Below are positions 63,296 through 64,000 of a DNA stretch of 64,000 nucleotides, in pieces; positions within the stretch are counted from its first letter, which is position 1, and each line of letters opens with the position of its first letter. The position numbers and the translations under genes were made by a program. The stretch lies in assembly GCF_009712035.1 (NCBI RefSeq), contig NZ_VILB01000001.1, forward strand, positions 152,187 to 216,186, read 5' to 3'. A model generated the notes under the pieces. The model did no database searches and had not been told where the DNA came from. It saw only the letters and a list, made by a program, of their open reading frames with translations. The DNA comes from Anabaena sp. UHCC 0187 (GTDB taxonomy: Bacteria > Cyanobacteriota > Cyanobacteriia > Cyanobacteriales > Nostocaceae).

Positions 63296-63444
63296 TTTTC
63301 ATAGACAAAAGATTTGGAATTCTGTCCATTAAATCAGTTATAAAAACTTGAATTAATGCCATAAAAACCGAAAATATAAGAGAAGAAATGTTAAATTCAT
63401 AGTCTAATTTTATCCCAGATTAGATTGGGAAAGGAGCGTAAATT

Positions 63445-63630
63445 ATGCGGATAACAGTTTCTGACATATATCCTCTAAGTAGCGAACAGATTCTCAAAGA
63501 CCTCACCATTAGGGAATTAACAACTGTTATAGGTGGTTACAGAAGACAACGCACATTGCCGGGTAATATAGAGACTCAACTTCAAGAATGGAGGGTAGAA
63601 CTAAATACAATGAGAAACAGGCTCAGATAA
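63445..63630 (+). CDS. Double-glycine leader peptide precursor
   Basis: The 61-residue protein has an AAGGAG ribosome site before its ATG. Residues 1-31 form a leader of the bacteriocin-type double-glycine kind: ITVSDIYPLSSEQILKDL then TIRELTTVIGG. Cleavage after the GG would release a basic 30-residue peptide (YRRQRTLPGNIETQ...). Such leaders are cut and exported by C39 peptidase ABC transporters. A stem-loop follows at 63675-63721. A second gene start with a related N-terminus lies at 63975. Confidence 0.65.
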   Translation: MRITVSDIYPLSSEQILKDLTIRELTTVIGGYRRQRTLPGNIETQLQEWRVELNTMRNRLR

Positions 63631-63974
63631 GAATTCGGTACTTAAGAAACATACTAATAATTGAATATTTTCGTAAAAATCGTGTGTTTTCATAGTTATA
63701 AATGGAAAACGCACGATTTTTCTCTTGTTTAAATTAGAAATATCATTTTTAGGAAAAGAGAGGAAAAGATAGTCTTTTCTTTGCAGCTATATCTATATAT
63801 TTTCTGGATAACCCAGACTCAAATCATTTAATTATGTCTTTTTGACCTTGGTTTTAGCCTTGATTTTTTCTAATTATCTGAATAAAAATTAGATGAGCGG
63901 TTAAGAGAAGGCAAGCTTAACTGATTCTCAAAAAATATCAATTGCCTAATGATTAATCTAGGAGGAAAAAAATC
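63631..63974. other. Intergenic region between the two peptide genes
   Basis: Apart from the hairpin at 63675-63721, I see only AT-rich DNA and a strong ribosome site (AGGAGG at 63960-63965) for the next gene. No additional frame is supported. Confidence 0.5.
63675..63721 (+). terminator. Hairpin after the leader-peptide gene
   Basis: AAAAATCGTG-T-GTTTTC pairs with GAAAACGCACGATTTTT (63705-63721) around a 12-base loop, and the run TTTTT C T C follows. It is a likely bidirectional terminator. Confidence 0.72.
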
Positions 63975-64000
63975 ATGGCTAGTATTAAACTTTCTCAATT
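63975..64000 (+). CDS. Start of a probable second leader-peptide gene (partial)
   Basis: ATG 63975 follows AGGAGG at an ideal distance and encodes MASIKLSQ before the window ends. Starts of the form MA-x-IK-x-S are common for cyanobacterial precursors with double-glycine leaders, like the upstream gene at 63445. The rest is not visible, so the assignment is weak. Confidence 0.45.

Noticed and set aside
1..64000. tRNA or rRNA genes
   Set aside because: No clear T-loop (GGTTCGAATCC-like) with matching acceptor stem and no rRNA sequence was recognised by eye; a tRNAscan run would settle this.

Overview
The window reads as chromosomal DNA of a filamentous, heterocyst-type cyanobacterium (Nostocales). 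Evidence: an adjacent fraC-fraD-fraE set (filament integrity and septal junctions), rpaA, cytochrome c6, a COP23-type protein, a cyanobacterial group 2 sigma factor, scattered HIP1 octamers (GCGATCGC, about 15 noticed), short heptamer tandem repeats and several families of small dispersed hairpin repeats. Base composition is AT-rich. I cannot name the genus with confidence.

Layout. 0-7.3 kb: small toxin-antitoxin genes and a VapC remnant, a two-protease/TPR lipoprotein, an Rpn-type nuclease, a COP23-like lipoprotein, a membrane Ser/Thr kinase and a duplicated zinc-ribbon fragment. 7.3-11.7 kb: TonB-dependent receptor, TonB-like protein, petJ. 12.2-16.9 kb: the most unusual locus. It has a BesD-type Fe(II)/2-oxoglutarate amino-acid halogenase candidate (HxG iron motif), a BesC-type heme-oxygenase-like diiron enzyme, an EamA exporter, an AGAT-type amidinotransferase and a GNAT. 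16.9-34 kb: housekeeping genes (sigma factor, priA, pyrE, rdgB, phosphohexomutase, purN) mixed with accessory ones: a double-glycine-like peptide, a CyRepA1-type plasmid replication protein and TPR proteins. 35-38.4 kb: a lone sugar ABC permease and fraCDE. 38.7-42.1 kb: a tandem-domain corrinoid adenosyltransferase gene split by a group II intron carrying an RT/maturase-HNH protein. 42-46 kb: an Rpn-type nuclease and a two-gene P-loop GTPase plus HsdR-N-like nuclease pair, possibly defence. 46-52.4 kb: a small membrane peptide, EcfT/CbiQ, der, rpaA, an alpha/beta hydrolase and a phosphopantetheinyl transferase. 52.5-56.8 kb: an accessory island (Uma2, DUF433/DUF5615 toxin-antitoxin, GIY-YIG, STAND NTPase). 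56.9-64 kb: metH carrying two in-frame repeat-derived insertions, an amidase, a PerR-type regulator divergent from a type II peroxiredoxin, and the start of a double-glycine-leader peptide cluster.

How the main locus may work. In the beta-ethynylserine (bes) pathway, BesD chlorinates free L-lysine at C4 and BesC cleaves the product to chloro-allylglycine. Here BesD-like and BesC-like genes are adjacent, but no BesB (PLP enzyme) or BesA (ligase) is present. Instead there is an arginine-dependent amidinotransferase and an exporter. I infer a small chlorinated or lysine-derived guanidino metabolite not matching a pathway I know. This rests on motif reading, not on a database search.
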